This document shows positions 14,198 through 23,041 of a stretch of DNA of 64,000 bases, piece after piece. Position numbers and translations under genes: made by a program. Source of the stretch: Serinicoccus chungangensis (GTDB taxonomy: Bacteria > Actinomycetota > Actinomycetes > Actinomycetales > Dermatophilaceae); assembly GCF_006337125.1 (NCBI RefSeq), contig NZ_CP040887.1, positions 2,356,001 through 2,420,000 on the forward strand, given 5' to 3'. The notes below the pieces were generated by a model. That model searched no databases. It worked only from the letters and a program-made list of their open reading frames with translations, and had not been told where the DNA came from. Position 1 is the stretch's first letter. Every line of letters starts with the position of its first letter.

Positions 14198-15721
14198 ATG
14201 CAGGAGACCCGCACCTTCGCCGACTTCGGACTGCACCCGGACATCGTCCGCGCGCTCGCCGACGGCGGCATCACCCACCCCTTCCCCATCCAGGCGATGA
14301 CGCTGCCGGTCGCGCTGGCCCGGCACGACATCATCGGCCAGGCCAAGACCGGCACGGGCAAGACCCTCGGCTTCGGCCTCCCGCTGCTGCACAACGTGGT
14401 CGCCCCGCAGGACGACGCGTTCGGCGACCTGGAGAAGCCCGGCGCTCCCCAGGCCCTGGTGGTGGCCCCCACCCGCGAGCTCGCGGTCCAGGTGGCCGGT
14501 GACCTGTCCAAGGCCGCCGCCCACCGCTCGACCCGCATCCTCACGGTCTACGGCGGCCGGGCCTACGAGCCGCAGATCGAGGCGCTCAACCGCGGCGTCG
14601 AGATCGTGGTCGGGACCCCCGGACGCCTGCTCGACCTCGCCGCCAAGGGTCATCTCACCCTCGGTCACGCCCGCACCGTCGTCCTGGACGAGGCCGACGA
14701 GATGCTGGACCTCGGCTTCCTCCCGGACGTCGAGAAGCTGCTGGCCCTCACCCCGGCCGGTCGCCAGACCATGCTGTTCTCCGCGACCATGCCCGGCGCC
14801 GTCGTGTCCCTGGCCCGCAGCTACATGACCCAGCCCACCCACATCCGGGCGGTCTCGGACGACGACGACGGCCGGCAGACGGTCGCGGCCGTCGAGCAGT
14901 TCGCCTACCGGGCCCACGCCATGGACAAGGTCGAGATGCTCGCCCGCATGCTGCAGGCCGACGGGCGGGGGCTCACCATCGTCTTCGCCCGCACGAAGCG
15001 CACGGCCGCCAAGGTCGCCGACGAGCTGGGCGAGCGCGGCTTCGCGGCCGCCGCGATCCACGGCGACCTCGGGCAGGGGGCCCGGGAGCAGGCCCTCCGG
15101 GCCTTCCGCAGCGGGAAGGTCGACATCCTCGTGGCCACGGACGTCGCGGCCCGCGGCATCGACGTGGAGGCCGTGACCCACGTCATCAACTACCAGTGCC
15201 CCGAGGACGAGAAGACCTATCTGCACCGCATCGGCCGGACGGGCCGGGCCGGCGCGACGGGGGTCGCGGTGACCTTCGTGGACTGGGACGACATGCCGCG
15301 CTGGGGGCTCATCAACAAGGCGCTGGACCTGGGGTACCCCGAGCCGGAGGAGACCTACTCCTCCAGCCCGCACCTCTTCGAGCAGCTCGGCATCCCCGAG
15401 GGCACCCGCGGGACGCTCCCCCGGTCGGCCCGAACCCGGGCCGGGCTGGGCGCGGAGGTCGTGGAGGACATCGAGGGCACCTCCGGCCGCGATCGGGGCG
15501 ACCGGCGCGGACGCGGCCGGGGCGGCCGCTCAGGGCGAGGCGGCCAGGACGGAGGCCGCAGCGGCGGGCGTGACGGCCACCGCGCGCGGAAGGGACCGGC
15601 CGGCGAGGGCACCGGCGACACGACGCGCCGATCCAGCTCGACCGAGTCCGCGGGCTCGGGAGGCCGTCGCCGCCGGCGTCGCCGCACGAGCGCCGGTCAC
15701 GGCGAGGCCCCGAGCAGCTGA
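14198..15721 (+). CDS. DEAD-box ATP-dependent RNA helicase (RhlE/CsdA type)
   Basis: Unwinds RNA duplexes, typically in ribosome assembly, cold adaptation or mRNA decay. The 507 residues show the Q motif (FADFGLHPDIVRAL...FPIQ), Walker A AKTGTGKT (about res 49-56), PTRELA, TPGRLLDL, VLDEADEMLDLGF, SAT, ATDVAARGIDVEAV and HRIGRTGRAG. The tail from about residue 425 is rich in Arg and Gly (RGRGRGGRSGRGG), as in RNA-binding C-termini. The ATG has CAGGGA 6 bases upstream. The position downstream of tetR-DUF3107 matches Rv3211 (rhlE). The 3' end overlaps the convergent PHP gene by 25 bp. Confidence 0.93.
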   Translation: MQETRTFADFGLHPDIVRALADGGITHPFPIQAMTLPVALARHDIIGQAKTGTGKTLGFGLPLLHNVVAPQDDAFGDLEKPGAPQALVVAPTRELAVQVAGDLSKAAAHRSTRILTVYGGRAYEPQIEALNRGVEIVVGTPGRLLDLAAKGHLTLGHARTVVLDEADEMLDLGFLPDVEKLLALTPAGRQTMLFSATMPGAVVSLARSYMTQPTHIRAVSDDDDGRQTVAAVEQFAYRAHAMDKVEMLARMLQADGRGLTIVFARTKRTAAKVADELGERGFAAAAIHGDLGQGAREQALRAFRSGKVDILVATDVAARGIDVEAVTHVINYQCPEDEKTYLHRIGRTGRAGATGVAVTFVDWDDMPRWGLINKALDLGYPEPEETYSSSPHLFEQLGIPEGTRGTLPRSARTRAGLGAEVVEDIEGTSGRDRGDRRGRGRGGRSGRGGQDGGRSGGRDGHRARKGPAGEGTGDTTRRSSSTESAGSGGRRRRRRRTSAGHGEAPSS

Positions 15722-16569
15722 CCCCCCGTCCGCTCCAGCAGGGCGGACAGGACCCCGGGCTCGGTGGTGTGCTCCCCGAGACGGTTGGGCTTGCCCGACC
15801 CGTGGTAGTCGCTGGACCCGGTCGGCAGCAGCCCGTGCCGGGAGGCGAACCGGTGGGCCAGGTCCCGCCCGGTCCCGGTGTGGTCGCGGTGGTCCACCTC
15901 GACGCCGGCCAGGCCGGCGTCGGCGAGGTCGCCCAGCAGCTCACGTGGCATCATCCGGCCCCGGGCCGAGGCGAAGGGGTGCGCGAGCACGGCGGCCCCT
16001 CCGGCACCCCGCACCAGCTCGACGGCCCGCCGCGGGTCCGGCGCGTAGTGCGCCACGTGGAAGGGGCTGCTGGAGTGGAGCACGTCCGCGAAGGCCGCGT
16101 CGCGGTCCGGGTACCTGCCGCGCAGCACGAGGACGTCGGCGATGTGCGGACGCCCCAGCGAGGCACCCGGGGCGGTCTGGCTCAGCACGTCCTCCCAGGT
16201 CACCGGGAACCCGCCGTCCGCCAGCCGGTCCACCATCCGCCGCAGGCGGTCGTCCCTGCTGCTCCGGACACGCTCGAGCTCGGCGAGCAGGTCCGGGTCG
16301 GTCGGGTCCACGAAGTAGCCGAGCAGGTGGACCGACGCGCCGCCCGCGCTGCAGGAGATCTCCAGGCCGGGGACCACCGCGACGCCGCGTTCCCGGCCGG
16401 CCCGGTCAGCCTCCTCCCAGCCCGAGACGGCATCGTGGTCGGTCAGCGCCACCACGTCCAGGCCGGCCTCCCGGGCCCGGCCCACGACCTGCGCGGGTGA
16501 CTCCGTGCCGTCGCTGTGCGTGGAGTGCACGTGCAGGTCGATCCGGGCGGTCGGCGCGAGGCGGGGCAT
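15697..16569 (-). CDS. PHP-domain metal-dependent phosphoesterase
   Basis: 290 residues with the N-terminal PHP motifs IDLHVHSTHSDGT (res ~8-20) and ALTDHD, then VPGLEISC, GRPHIAD, VLAHPF and SSDYHG, the full set of metal-binding His/Asp positions. Close relatives are 3',5'-nucleoside-bisphosphate phosphatases/5'-3' exoribonucleases (YciV/RNase AM type), which clear pAp and trim short RNA. That is the likely activity. The ATG is 6 bases after a TACGGT -10 box, so the message is probably leaderless. It is divergent from the lipoprotein gene. Confidence 0.88.
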   Translation of the reverse strand: MPRLAPTARIDLHVHSTHSDGTESPAQVVGRAREAGLDVVALTDHDAVSGWEEADRAGRERGVAVVPGLEISCSAGGASVHLLGYFVDPTDPDLLAELERVRSSRDDRLRRMVDRLADGGFPVTWEDVLSQTAPGASLGRPHIADVLVLRGRYPDRDAAFADVLHSSSPFHVAHYAPDPRRAVELVRGAGGAAVLAHPFASARGRMMPRELLGDLADAGLAGVEVDHRDHTGTGRDLAHRFASRHGLLPTGSSDYHGSGKPNRLGEHTTEPGVLSALLERTGGQLLGASP

Positions 16570-16575
16570 GAGCCC

Positions 16576-16581
16576 ACCGTA
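16576..16581 (-). promoter_or_regulatory. -10 box for leaderless PHP transcript
   Basis: TACGGT on the minus strand, 6 bases before the ATG. Confidence 0.5.
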
Positions 16582-16602
16582 GGCCGCGGCCCGGGGCGGG
16601 CA

Positions 16603-16608
16603 TACTGG
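16603..16608 (+). promoter_or_regulatory. -10 box upstream of lipoprotein gene
   Basis: TACTGG within GGCATACTGG, about 58 bases before the start codon, with GAGGAGA just ahead of the ATG. No clear -35. Confidence 0.4.
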
Positions 16609-16666
16609 AACCCCACTCCCCCTGCGCGCCCGACGCGGCGCCACCGACACGACACCGAGGAGAAGC

Positions 16667-17365
16667 ATGACCACGACCCGAGCCTCGCTCCGGAGCGCCG
16701 GAGCCGCGACCGTGCTCGCCGTGCTCGCCCTGGCCGGCTGCGCGGAGGAGGAGCCGGTCGCGGAACCCACGGCCACCAGCACCGCGACCGACGACGCCGC
16801 CACGAGCAGCGCCGCCGAGGACGCCCAGGAGGAGACGTCCTCCGACGACGCGGCGGCGGACACCGCCACGCAGACCGAGCAGGCGGACGCGACCAGCGCG
16901 CCCGAGGAGCCGGAGGAGCTCGAGCTCAGCGCGAGCGACGACTCCTTCTCGGTCACGTTCCCCGCAGGGTGGGAGGACGCGACCTCGACCGCGCAGGAGC
17001 AGACCGAGACGGCCGTGCTGGCCGCCCGGGACGGAGAGCGCGTCGACTCCTTCTACAGCAACATCGTCATCACCCAGGAGGAGTACGTCGGCAACCTCAC
17101 CTCCGCCGTGGAGAGCTCGGCGGAGCAGCTGGCCGGCGAGGACGGCGAGTACGAGCTGCTCGAGCCGGCCGAGGTGGACGGCAACCGGGCGCCCGGCTAC
17201 ACCCTGGTGCGCGAGGTCCAGGACGCGACCGTGCACCAGACGCAGCGCTGGGTCTCCCACGAGGGCACGCTCTACGTCGTCACGCTCTCGGCGGTGGAGA
17301 GCCAGGCGGACGAGGCCGAGCCGGTGCTCGAGGACCTGCTCGCCAGCTGGTCCTGGAACGACTGA
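16667..17365 (+). CDS. Secreted lipoprotein, PsbP/LpqN-like
   Basis: 232 residues with a lipoprotein signal peptide: basic start, hydrophobic AATVLAVLALAGC, lipobox LAGC with Cys25. A Thr/Ala/Asp/Glu-rich linker (res ~27-85) precedes a globular part with FSVTFPAGWED. That motif opens many PsbP/Mog1-fold lipoproteins of the LpqN type, where such proteins bind envelope enzymes. No catalytic motif is visible. The ATG has GAGGAGA at the right distance. The gene is monocistronic and ends at a strong hairpin shared with the exporter gene. Confidence 0.8.
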   Translation: MTTTRASLRSAGAATVLAVLALAGCAEEEPVAEPTATSTATDDAATSSAAEDAQEETSSDDAAADTATQTEQADATSAPEEPEELELSASDDSFSVTFPAGWEDATSTAQEQTETAVLAARDGERVDSFYSNIVITQEEYVGNLTSAVESSAEQLAGEDGEYELLEPAEVDGNRAPGYTLVREVQDATVHQTQRWVSHEGTLYVVTLSAVESQADEAEPVLEDLLASWSWND

Positions 17366-17383
17366 GCCGACGACCGGCCCCGT

Positions 17384-17411
17384 GGACCAGCCCCCCGTCG
17401 GGGGCTGGTCC
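17384..17411. terminator. Bidirectional terminator between lipoprotein and exporter genes
   Basis: A perfect 12-bp stem (GGACCAGCCCCC and complement) with loop CGTC, midway between two convergent stop codons. Confidence 0.8.
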
Positions 17412-17428
17412 CGGTCGACGCGTCGGGC

Positions 17429-18931
17429 TCAGGCCTCGGCCACGTAGGTGCCCCGGGACCGCCGACGGGCGCGCAGCGCAGCCCGGTCCAGGCCGAGCTT
17501 GCGGCGCGCGAGGTAGCCGCCGATCGCGAGTCCGCCCGCCAGGCCCAGGCCCGTGGCCATGGCCTCGACGAAGAAGATGACGGCCCTGTTCACCGTCGAC
17601 GGGTCGTTCTGCATGATGACGTAGAGCGCCCGGTAGACCGCCAGCCCGGGCAGCAGCGAGACGATGCCCGCCGTGGCGACCGCCGCCTCCGGCACGTGCA
17701 TGACCCGGAAGGCGACGTAGGCGAAGGCGCCCACGAGGGAGGCCGCGACGGCGACACCCGCCGGGGCCGCGAAGCCCACGAAGAGCGCGGCCTCGAGCAC
17801 CAGCCACGCGGGCGCCGCGATCGCGATGCTCACCAGGATGGTGCGGGTCCCGGAGTAGGTGCTCAGGCAGAAGCCGAGCGCGATGAGCATCGCGCCGATC
17901 GTGGAGATGAACGGGGTGCCACCCAGCGCGATGATGGGTGACACCTGCATGTTCACCCCGAACCACCGGGACACCCCCAGCACCGACGCGACACCGACCG
18001 CGATGCCCAGCGTCATCATGAGCACCTCGAGGCCGCGTGCCCCGGCCGTCACGTAGTAGCCGTCGATCGCGTCCTGCGCGGCGCCCAGGACCCCGAGCCC
18101 GGCCAGGAGCACGACGATGCCCGAGATGACGACCACCGAGGGCGCCTCGCGGCCGACGGCGTACATGATCAGCGCGATGCCCGTCGGGATGGCGGCGCTG
18201 AGGACCTGGGTGAAGAACGCGGCCACCCCCCAGGTGTAGAGCTGACGCTGCACCCGGTCGACGATGGCCGCGGAGAGCGCGGCGACCGCCCACATGAGGG
18301 GTCCGGCGCCGAAGAGCATGACCACCCCGACCGACATGATCGCGGCCCCGACGGTGACGACCCAGCGACGGTAGGGGTGGGGCGAGGCGAGCAGGGTCGA
18401 CAGGTGGGCCCGGGCCGCGTCGACGTCCAGCGAGGGTCCCTCGTTGCTGCCCTCGGCCGAGCGCACGATCTCCTCGATGTGCCGTTGCACGGCCTCCAGC
18501 CGGGTGTAGTCGGGGGCGCGGTCGTTGATGACCCGCATGACGGTCAGGGAGTCCTCGTCGACACCCCGGTGCACGGAGACCGAGATCGAGGTGTAGGTGA
18601 TGTCGACGTGCATCGACCGGATGCCGTAGGCGTGCCCGAGACGCAGGACGATGGCCACCGTGTCCGCCGCCGACGCGCCGGTCGACAGCAGCGCCTCACC
18701 GACCCGGAGGGCCAGGTCGCAGACCGCTCGGGCGTGTCGCTGGCTCGTGTCGTCGGCACCGGTCCGCACCCCCAGGGCCTTGGTGGGGGGCGAGCTCGAC
18801 CGCACGACGTGCACGGCCGCATGCTTGAGGTGACGGCCGAGCCGGGCTGCGGGGATCAGCTGCGGCCGGGCGATCTGCTGCGGACCGGTCACCTCGCCGG
18901 GCATGGTCGTGAAAGGGGTCTGGTCGCTCAT
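17429..18931 (-). CDS. Threonine/serine exporter family protein (ThrE-like)
   Basis: 500 residues. After a ~60-residue polar N-terminus comes the ThrE soluble domain (DLALRVGEALLSTGASAADT...HVDITYTSISVSVHRG), then about ten hydrophobic helices from residue ~200, including GIVSLLPGLAVYRALY, the motif of the second ThrE half. Fused ThrE proteins export threonine and serine in Corynebacterium. Substrate here is inferred. ATG 18931 is chosen because the conserved part starts well after it. Upstream spacing is 70 bases to the divergent aminopeptidase gene. Confidence 0.88.
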   Translation of the reverse strand: MSDQTPFTTMPGEVTGPQQIARPQLIPAARLGRHLKHAAVHVVRSSSPPTKALGVRTGADDTSQRHARAVCDLALRVGEALLSTGASAADTVAIVLRLGHAYGIRSMHVDITYTSISVSVHRGVDEDSLTVMRVINDRAPDYTRLEAVQRHIEEIVRSAEGSNEGPSLDVDAARAHLSTLLASPHPYRRWVVTVGAAIMSVGVVMLFGAGPLMWAVAALSAAIVDRVQRQLYTWGVAAFFTQVLSAAIPTGIALIMYAVGREAPSVVVISGIVVLLAGLGVLGAAQDAIDGYYVTAGARGLEVLMMTLGIAVGVASVLGVSRWFGVNMQVSPIIALGGTPFISTIGAMLIALGFCLSTYSGTRTILVSIAIAAPAWLVLEAALFVGFAAPAGVAVAASLVGAFAYVAFRVMHVPEAAVATAGIVSLLPGLAVYRALYVIMQNDPSTVNRAVIFFVEAMATGLGLAGGLAIGGYLARRKLGLDRAALRARRRSRGTYVAEA

Positions 18932-18989
18932 CACCACCCAGCGTAGGGCCCACCGCTGACCGTCCGCTCGGTGCTCCCTGGGCACCGCC

Positions 18990-18995
18990 TACGAT
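18990..18995 (+). promoter_or_regulatory. -10 box for leaderless aminopeptidase transcript
   Basis: TACGAT, 6 bases before the GTG start. Confidence 0.5.
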
Positions 18996-19001
18996 GAGCC
19001 G

Positions 19002-20516
19002 GTGAGTGAGAAGCAGCACAAGGCGGAGCACCGGAACCGGCCCACGGGCGAGGCCTTCATGGCCTTCATGCGGGAGGGCTGGGCACCCCGGTCGGGCGAG
19101 CTCCCCGAGCTCACCGACGCCGCGCGGTATGCCGCGGCGCGCCGCGAGGCCGTGTCGTCCGCCTTCCCCGGCGAGCGCCTGGTCGTGCCTGCGGGGGGGC
19201 TCAAGATCCGCAGCAACGACACGGACTACGTCTTCCGCCCGCACAGCGCCTTCGCCCACCTCACCGGCCTGGGCGCCGACCGGGAGCCGGACGCCGTGCT
19301 CGTCCTGGACCCGCTGCCCTCCGGCGAGGGTCACGAGGCGACCCTCTACTTCCTCCCGCTGGCGGACCGCGACAGCGAGGAGTTCTTCGCCGACTCCCGG
19401 TCCGGGGAGTTCTGGGTCGGGTCCCGGCCCACGCTGGCCAGCGCCTCGGCCGAGCTGGGGGTGGCGACCCGCCACCTGTCCGAGCTCCCGGACGCCGTGG
19501 CCAAGGACGTGGGCCCCTCCGGGCTGGCGGTGCGGGTCCTGCGGGACGCCGACCGCGAGGTCGCGGCCACGGTCGACCGGGTCCGCGAGCAGTCGGGCCT
19601 GTCCTCCCACGCGCAGCAGGAGTCGGCGCAGGAGGCCGACCAGGAGCTCGCCCGGACCCTCTCCACGATGCGTCTGGTCAAGGACGACTGGGAGGTGGAG
19701 CAGATGCGGGAGGCCGTCGAGGCCACCGCGACCGCCTTCGACGCCGTGGTGGAGCACCTCCCCGAGGCGGTCCGGCGCGGGCGTGGGGAGCGCTGGGTCG
19801 AGGGCGTCTTCGGGCTGCACGCGCGCCACGCCGGCAACGGCGTCGGCTACGACTCCATCTGCGCCGCCGGCGACCACGCGACGACCCTGCACTGGATCCG
19901 CAACACGGGCGAGGTGCGGGACGGGGACCTGCTGCTGCTCGACGCCGGCGTCGAGACCGACGCGCTCTACACCGCCGACGTCACCCGCACGGTGCCGGTG
20001 TCCGGGCGCTTCACCGAGCCGCAGCGGCGGGTCTACGAGGCCGTCCTCGAGGCCCAGGAGGCCGGCCTGGCCGCGGTGCGGCCGGGCCACCGGTTCAAGG
20101 ACGTCCACGCGGCCGCCATCGAGGTCATCGCGCGGCACCTGCTCGAGTGGGGGCTGCTGCCCGAGGACGTCACGCTCGAGCAGACGCTGGACGCCGAGGA
20201 GGGGCAGTTCCACCGACGCTGGATGGTGCACGGCACCAGCCACCACCTGGGCATCGACGTGCACGACTGCGCGCAGGCCCTGCGCGAGGACTACGTCGAG
20301 GGCGAGCTGCGCGAGGGGATGGTCCTCACCGTCGAGCCGGGGCTGTACTTCAAGTCCGACGACCTGCTCGTCCCGGAGGAGCTGCGCGGGATCGGGGTCC
20401 GCATCGAGGACGACGTCGTCGTGACGGCGGACGGCGCGCGCAACCTCTCGGCGATGCTGCCGCGCACGGTGCCCGAGGTGGAGGCGTGGGTGCGCACGGG
20501 CGGTCGTCGGCCCTGA
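19002..20516 (+). CDS. pepP: Xaa-Pro aminopeptidase (aminopeptidase P family)
   Basis: Releases N-terminal residues ahead of proline. The 504-residue protein has an N-terminal creatinase-like domain (YVFRPHSAFAHLTGLGADRE) and a C-terminal pita-bread metallopeptidase domain. The dinuclear metal ligands are recognisable in order: LLLDAGVETDALYTADVTRT (two Asp), HGTSHHLGIDVHD (His), LTVEPGLYF (Glu) and IGVRIEDDVVV (Glu). Length and domain order fit bacterial PepP. The likely leaderless GTG start is set by the -10 box 6 bases upstream. It converges on the stress-protein gene with a 16-base gap. Confidence 0.92.
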   Translation: MSEKQHKAEHRNRPTGEAFMAFMREGWAPRSGELPELTDAARYAAARREAVSSAFPGERLVVPAGGLKIRSNDTDYVFRPHSAFAHLTGLGADREPDAVLVLDPLPSGEGHEATLYFLPLADRDSEEFFADSRSGEFWVGSRPTLASASAELGVATRHLSELPDAVAKDVGPSGLAVRVLRDADREVAATVDRVREQSGLSSHAQQESAQEADQELARTLSTMRLVKDDWEVEQMREAVEATATAFDAVVEHLPEAVRRGRGERWVEGVFGLHARHAGNGVGYDSICAAGDHATTLHWIRNTGEVRDGDLLLLDAGVETDALYTADVTRTVPVSGRFTEPQRRVYEAVLEAQEAGLAAVRPGHRFKDVHAAAIEVIARHLLEWGLLPEDVTLEQTLDAEEGQFHRRWMVHGTSHHLGIDVHDCAQALREDYVEGELREGMVLTVEPGLYFKSDDLLVPEELRGIGVRIEDDVVVTADGARNLSAMLPRTVPEVEAWVRTGGRRP

Positions 20517-20532
20517 CCGACGCCCGGTCCGC

Positions 20533-21027
20533 TCAGGTCGAGCGCCCGTCCAGCAGCTCCCGCGCCCGCTCGCGCAGCTTGTGCTCGGTGAGCACCTCGT
20601 AGCGGGTGGCCACCACCTGCGTCACCGAGGTGAAGTCGCGGCGCCCCCGGGTGAAGGCATAGCCGATCAGGCCCCAGACCAGGCCGAAGACGGCACCGAA
20701 GCAGGCCGTCCAGATGACCGTCATGAGCGCGTCCCGCGGCCCGGCGAACAGGGCGAAGATGAGACCGACGAACAGACCCAGCCACACGCCGGACAAGGCG
20801 CCGCCGAGCGCCACCCGCCCGGTCGTCAGCCGGCCGGTGACCCGCTCCACCTGCTTGAGCTCGGTCCCGACGATGAGGACCTGGTCCACCGGGAACTCGT
20901 GGTCGGAGAGGTAGTCGACGGCCTCCTGGGCCTGCTCGTAGCGCTCGAAGACCCCGAGACTCTGGGGGTAGTCGAGGTCCAGGGTCGGCCGGGGCAGGGC
21001 GGCGCGGGAACCGGTCGGAGTAGTCAT
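20533..21027 (-). CDS. General stress protein 17M-like membrane protein
   Basis: 164 residues. The N-terminal ~60 residues resemble the YflT/GSP-17M alpha-beta domain (SLGVFERYEQAQEAVDYLSD, then VLIVGTEL). Two hydrophobic segments follow at about residues 75-93 and 100-122 (GVWLGLFVGLIFALFA; ACFGAVFGLVWGLIGYAF), then a basic cytosolic tail. Proteins of this type are common in actinobacteria; function is unknown. CACAAT lies 6 bases before the ATG and may serve as a -10. Divergent from the MgtE-N/CBS gene. Confidence 0.78.
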   Translation of the reverse strand: MTTPTGSRAALPRPTLDLDYPQSLGVFERYEQAQEAVDYLSDHEFPVDQVLIVGTELKQVERVTGRLTTGRVALGGALSGVWLGLFVGLIFALFAGPRDALMTVIWTACFGAVFGLVWGLIGYAFTRGRRDFTSVTQVVATRYEVLTEHKLRERARELLDGRST

Positions 21028-21103
21028 CCCCTCATTGTGCCCACCACCCCCGGAGCTGCGCCATCCCGGCGGACCGCGCGCCCGTGGATCGTCGCTGACC
21101 TCG

Positions 21104-21109
21104 TATTCT
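21104..21109 (+). promoter_or_regulatory. -10 box for MgtE-N/CBS gene
   Basis: TATTCT, 7 bases before the GTG start, consistent with a leaderless message. Confidence 0.5.
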
Positions 21110-21116
21110 CCTGAGG

Positions 21117-22400
21117 GTGAGCACCCACCGCGTCTTCGTCGCCCGCCTCAACGGCCTGAGCGTCTTCGACCCGCTGGGTGACGAGGTCGGCCGGGTGCGC
21201 GACGTCGTCGTCACCCTGACCGCCCGTTCGGCGGCGCAGGGACCGCGGGTCATCGGGCTGGTGGTCGAGGTGCCGGGCCGACGCCGTGTCTTCGTGCCGA
21301 TCACCCGGGTGACGTCGGTGGACGCCGGGCAGGTCATCACCACCGGGCTGGTCAACATGCGCCGCTTCGAGCAGCGGGCGGGTGAGACGCTCGTCGTGGG
21401 CGAGCTCTTCGACCGGCAGGTGACCGTGACCGACGGCCCCGAACGCCGTCCGGCCGTGGTCGAGGACATGGCGATGGACCAGCAGCGGGGCGGGGACTGG
21501 CGCATCACCAAGGTGTTCGTCCGCAAGGGTCGGGACGAGGCCCCGCGGCGGGGCCTGCTGCGCCGGCGTCGCGGGGAGACCCTGCTCGTCGACATCGACG
21601 CGGTGGAGGGCCTGCAGGAGCAAGGTCCTCCGCAGGCCGCCACCGCCCTGCTGGAGGCCTACGAGGACCTCAAGCCGCAGGACCTGGCCGAGGCGGTGCA
21701 CGACCTGTCGGCCAAGCGTCGCGCCGAGGTGGCCGACGCCCTCGACGACGAGACCCTCGCCGACGTCCTGGAGGAGCTGCCCGACGACGACCGTCTCGAG
21801 ATCCTCACGCACCTGCCGACCGAGCGGGCCGCGGACATCCTGGAGGTCATGCAGCCGGACGACGCGACGGACCTGCTGTCCGACCTCCCCGAGTCCGTGC
21901 GGGAGGAGCTGCTGGCGCTCATGCGGCCGGACGAGGCCGCCGACCTGCGGCGGCTGCTGACCTACGACGAGAACACCGCCGGCGGCCTCATGACCACCGA
22001 CCCGGTGATCCTCGGTCCCGAGGCCAGCATCGCCGAGGCTCTCGCCCTGGTCCGGCGCGAGGAGATGCATCCCGCGACCGCGTCGCTGGTCTACGTCACC
22101 CGGCCCCCGCACGAGACGCCGACCGGGCGGCTGCTCGGCAGCATCCACATCCAGCGGCTGCTGCGCGAGGCCCCCCACCAGCCCGTGGGCTCGATCCTCG
22201 ACACCGACATCGACCCGGTCTCCCCCGGAGCCAGCCTCGGCGTCGTCACGCGGGCGCTGGCGACCTACAACCTCGTCGCGCTGCCGGTGGCAGACCGGGA
22301 GGGCCGCCTGCTCGGGGCCGTGACCGTCGACGACGTGCTCGACCACATCCTCCCCGACGACTGGCGCGAGGCCGACCTGACGGAGGTGGACGATGTCTGA
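21117..22400 (+). CDS. PRC-barrel, MgtE N-domain and CBS-domain protein (no membrane part)
   Basis: 427 residues built from a PRC-barrel-like start (RLNGLSVFDPLGDEVGRVRDVVV), a second barrel-like stretch, an MgtE N-terminal superhelix (about res 175-285: LKPQDLAEAVHDL, VLEELPDDDRLEIL, ILEVMQPDDATDLL) and two CBS domains (AGGLMTTDPVILGPEASIAEAL; VGSILDTDIDPVSPGASLG). The Mg channel domain of MgtE is absent, so this is a soluble sensor-like protein. It overlaps the DUF1003 gene by 8 bases, and that gene encodes a two-helix membrane protein. Homologous pairs lie near mrp in mycobacteria (Rv1232c). A Mg-related role is inferred only from domain content. Confidence 0.85.
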   Translation: MSTHRVFVARLNGLSVFDPLGDEVGRVRDVVVTLTARSAAQGPRVIGLVVEVPGRRRVFVPITRVTSVDAGQVITTGLVNMRRFEQRAGETLVVGELFDRQVTVTDGPERRPAVVEDMAMDQQRGGDWRITKVFVRKGRDEAPRRGLLRRRRGETLLVDIDAVEGLQEQGPPQAATALLEAYEDLKPQDLAEAVHDLSAKRRAEVADALDDETLADVLEELPDDDRLEILTHLPTERAADILEVMQPDDATDLLSDLPESVREELLALMRPDEAADLRRLLTYDENTAGGLMTTDPVILGPEASIAEALALVRREEMHPATASLVYVTRPPHETPTGRLLGSIHIQRLLREAPHQPVGSILDTDIDPVSPGASLGVVTRALATYNLVALPVADREGRLLGAVTVDDVLDHILPDDWREADLTEVDDV

Positions 22401-22998
22401 GCCGACGCGCCACACGGCACGCGCCCGCGGTGGCACCCGCCGTCCCGGCCCCACGTCGACCGGCCCGCGTCTGGACCAGCCCCTGGCCAAGCAGTCGCGC
22501 TGGATGCCGCAGGCGCGCATGGACCCCGAGAGCTTCGGGGCGTTCGCCGAGCGCTTCGCGCGCTTCATGGGCACGGCGCGCTTCCTCGTCTGGATGACCC
22601 TGTTCGTGCTCGTCTGGATCGCGTGGAACACGGTCCTGCCCGCGGAGGCGCGCTTCGACCCCTACGCCTTCATCTTCCTCACCCTCATGCTCAGCCTCCA
22701 GGCCTCCTACGCGGCGCCGCTCATCCTGCTGGCGCAGAACCGGCAGGACGACCGCGACAAGGTGCAGATGGAGCAGGACCGCACCCGGGACGAGCGCACC
22801 CAGGCCGACACCGAGTTCCTCACCCGCGAGGTGGCGGCCCTGCGGCTGGCCATGCGCGACATCGCGACCCGCGACTTCGTGCGTTCCGAGCTGCGGGACC
22901 TGCTGGAGGAGCTGCGCGCCCAGGACGCCGAGGACGACCCGCCCGGCGAGCGGCACCAGCACGGTGACGGGGGCACGGGGCCGCGTCCCGACCGCTGA
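22393..22998 (+). CDS. DUF1003 membrane protein
   Basis: 201 residues. A basic, Pro/Arg-rich N-terminus (~45 residues) precedes the DUF1003 core: FAERFARFMGTARFLVWMT, then two hydrophobic helices (VLVWIAWNTVLP; FIFLTLMLSLQASYAAPLIL) and AQNRQDDRDKVQMEQDR, followed by a charged, probably coiled-coil tail (about res 118-175). Function of the family is unknown. The start overlaps the end of the preceding PRC/CBS gene, so the two are co-translated and may form a complex. Confidence 0.88.
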   Translation: MSEPTRHTARARGGTRRPGPTSTGPRLDQPLAKQSRWMPQARMDPESFGAFAERFARFMGTARFLVWMTLFVLVWIAWNTVLPAEARFDPYAFIFLTLMLSLQASYAAPLILLAQNRQDDRDKVQMEQDRTRDERTQADTEFLTREVAALRLAMRDIATRDFVRSELRDLLEELRAQDAEDDPPGERHQHGDGGTGPRPDR

Positions 22999-23029
22999 GG
23001 GCGCCGTCGGCGGCACGGCCGAGGACGCC

Positions 23030-23035
23030 TACCAT
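23030..23035 (+). promoter_or_regulatory. -10 box for leaderless mrp transcript
   Basis: TACCAT, 6 bases before the ATG. The start codon itself lies in a GGTATGCC octamer. Confidence 0.5.
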
Positions 23036-23041
23036 GGAGGT

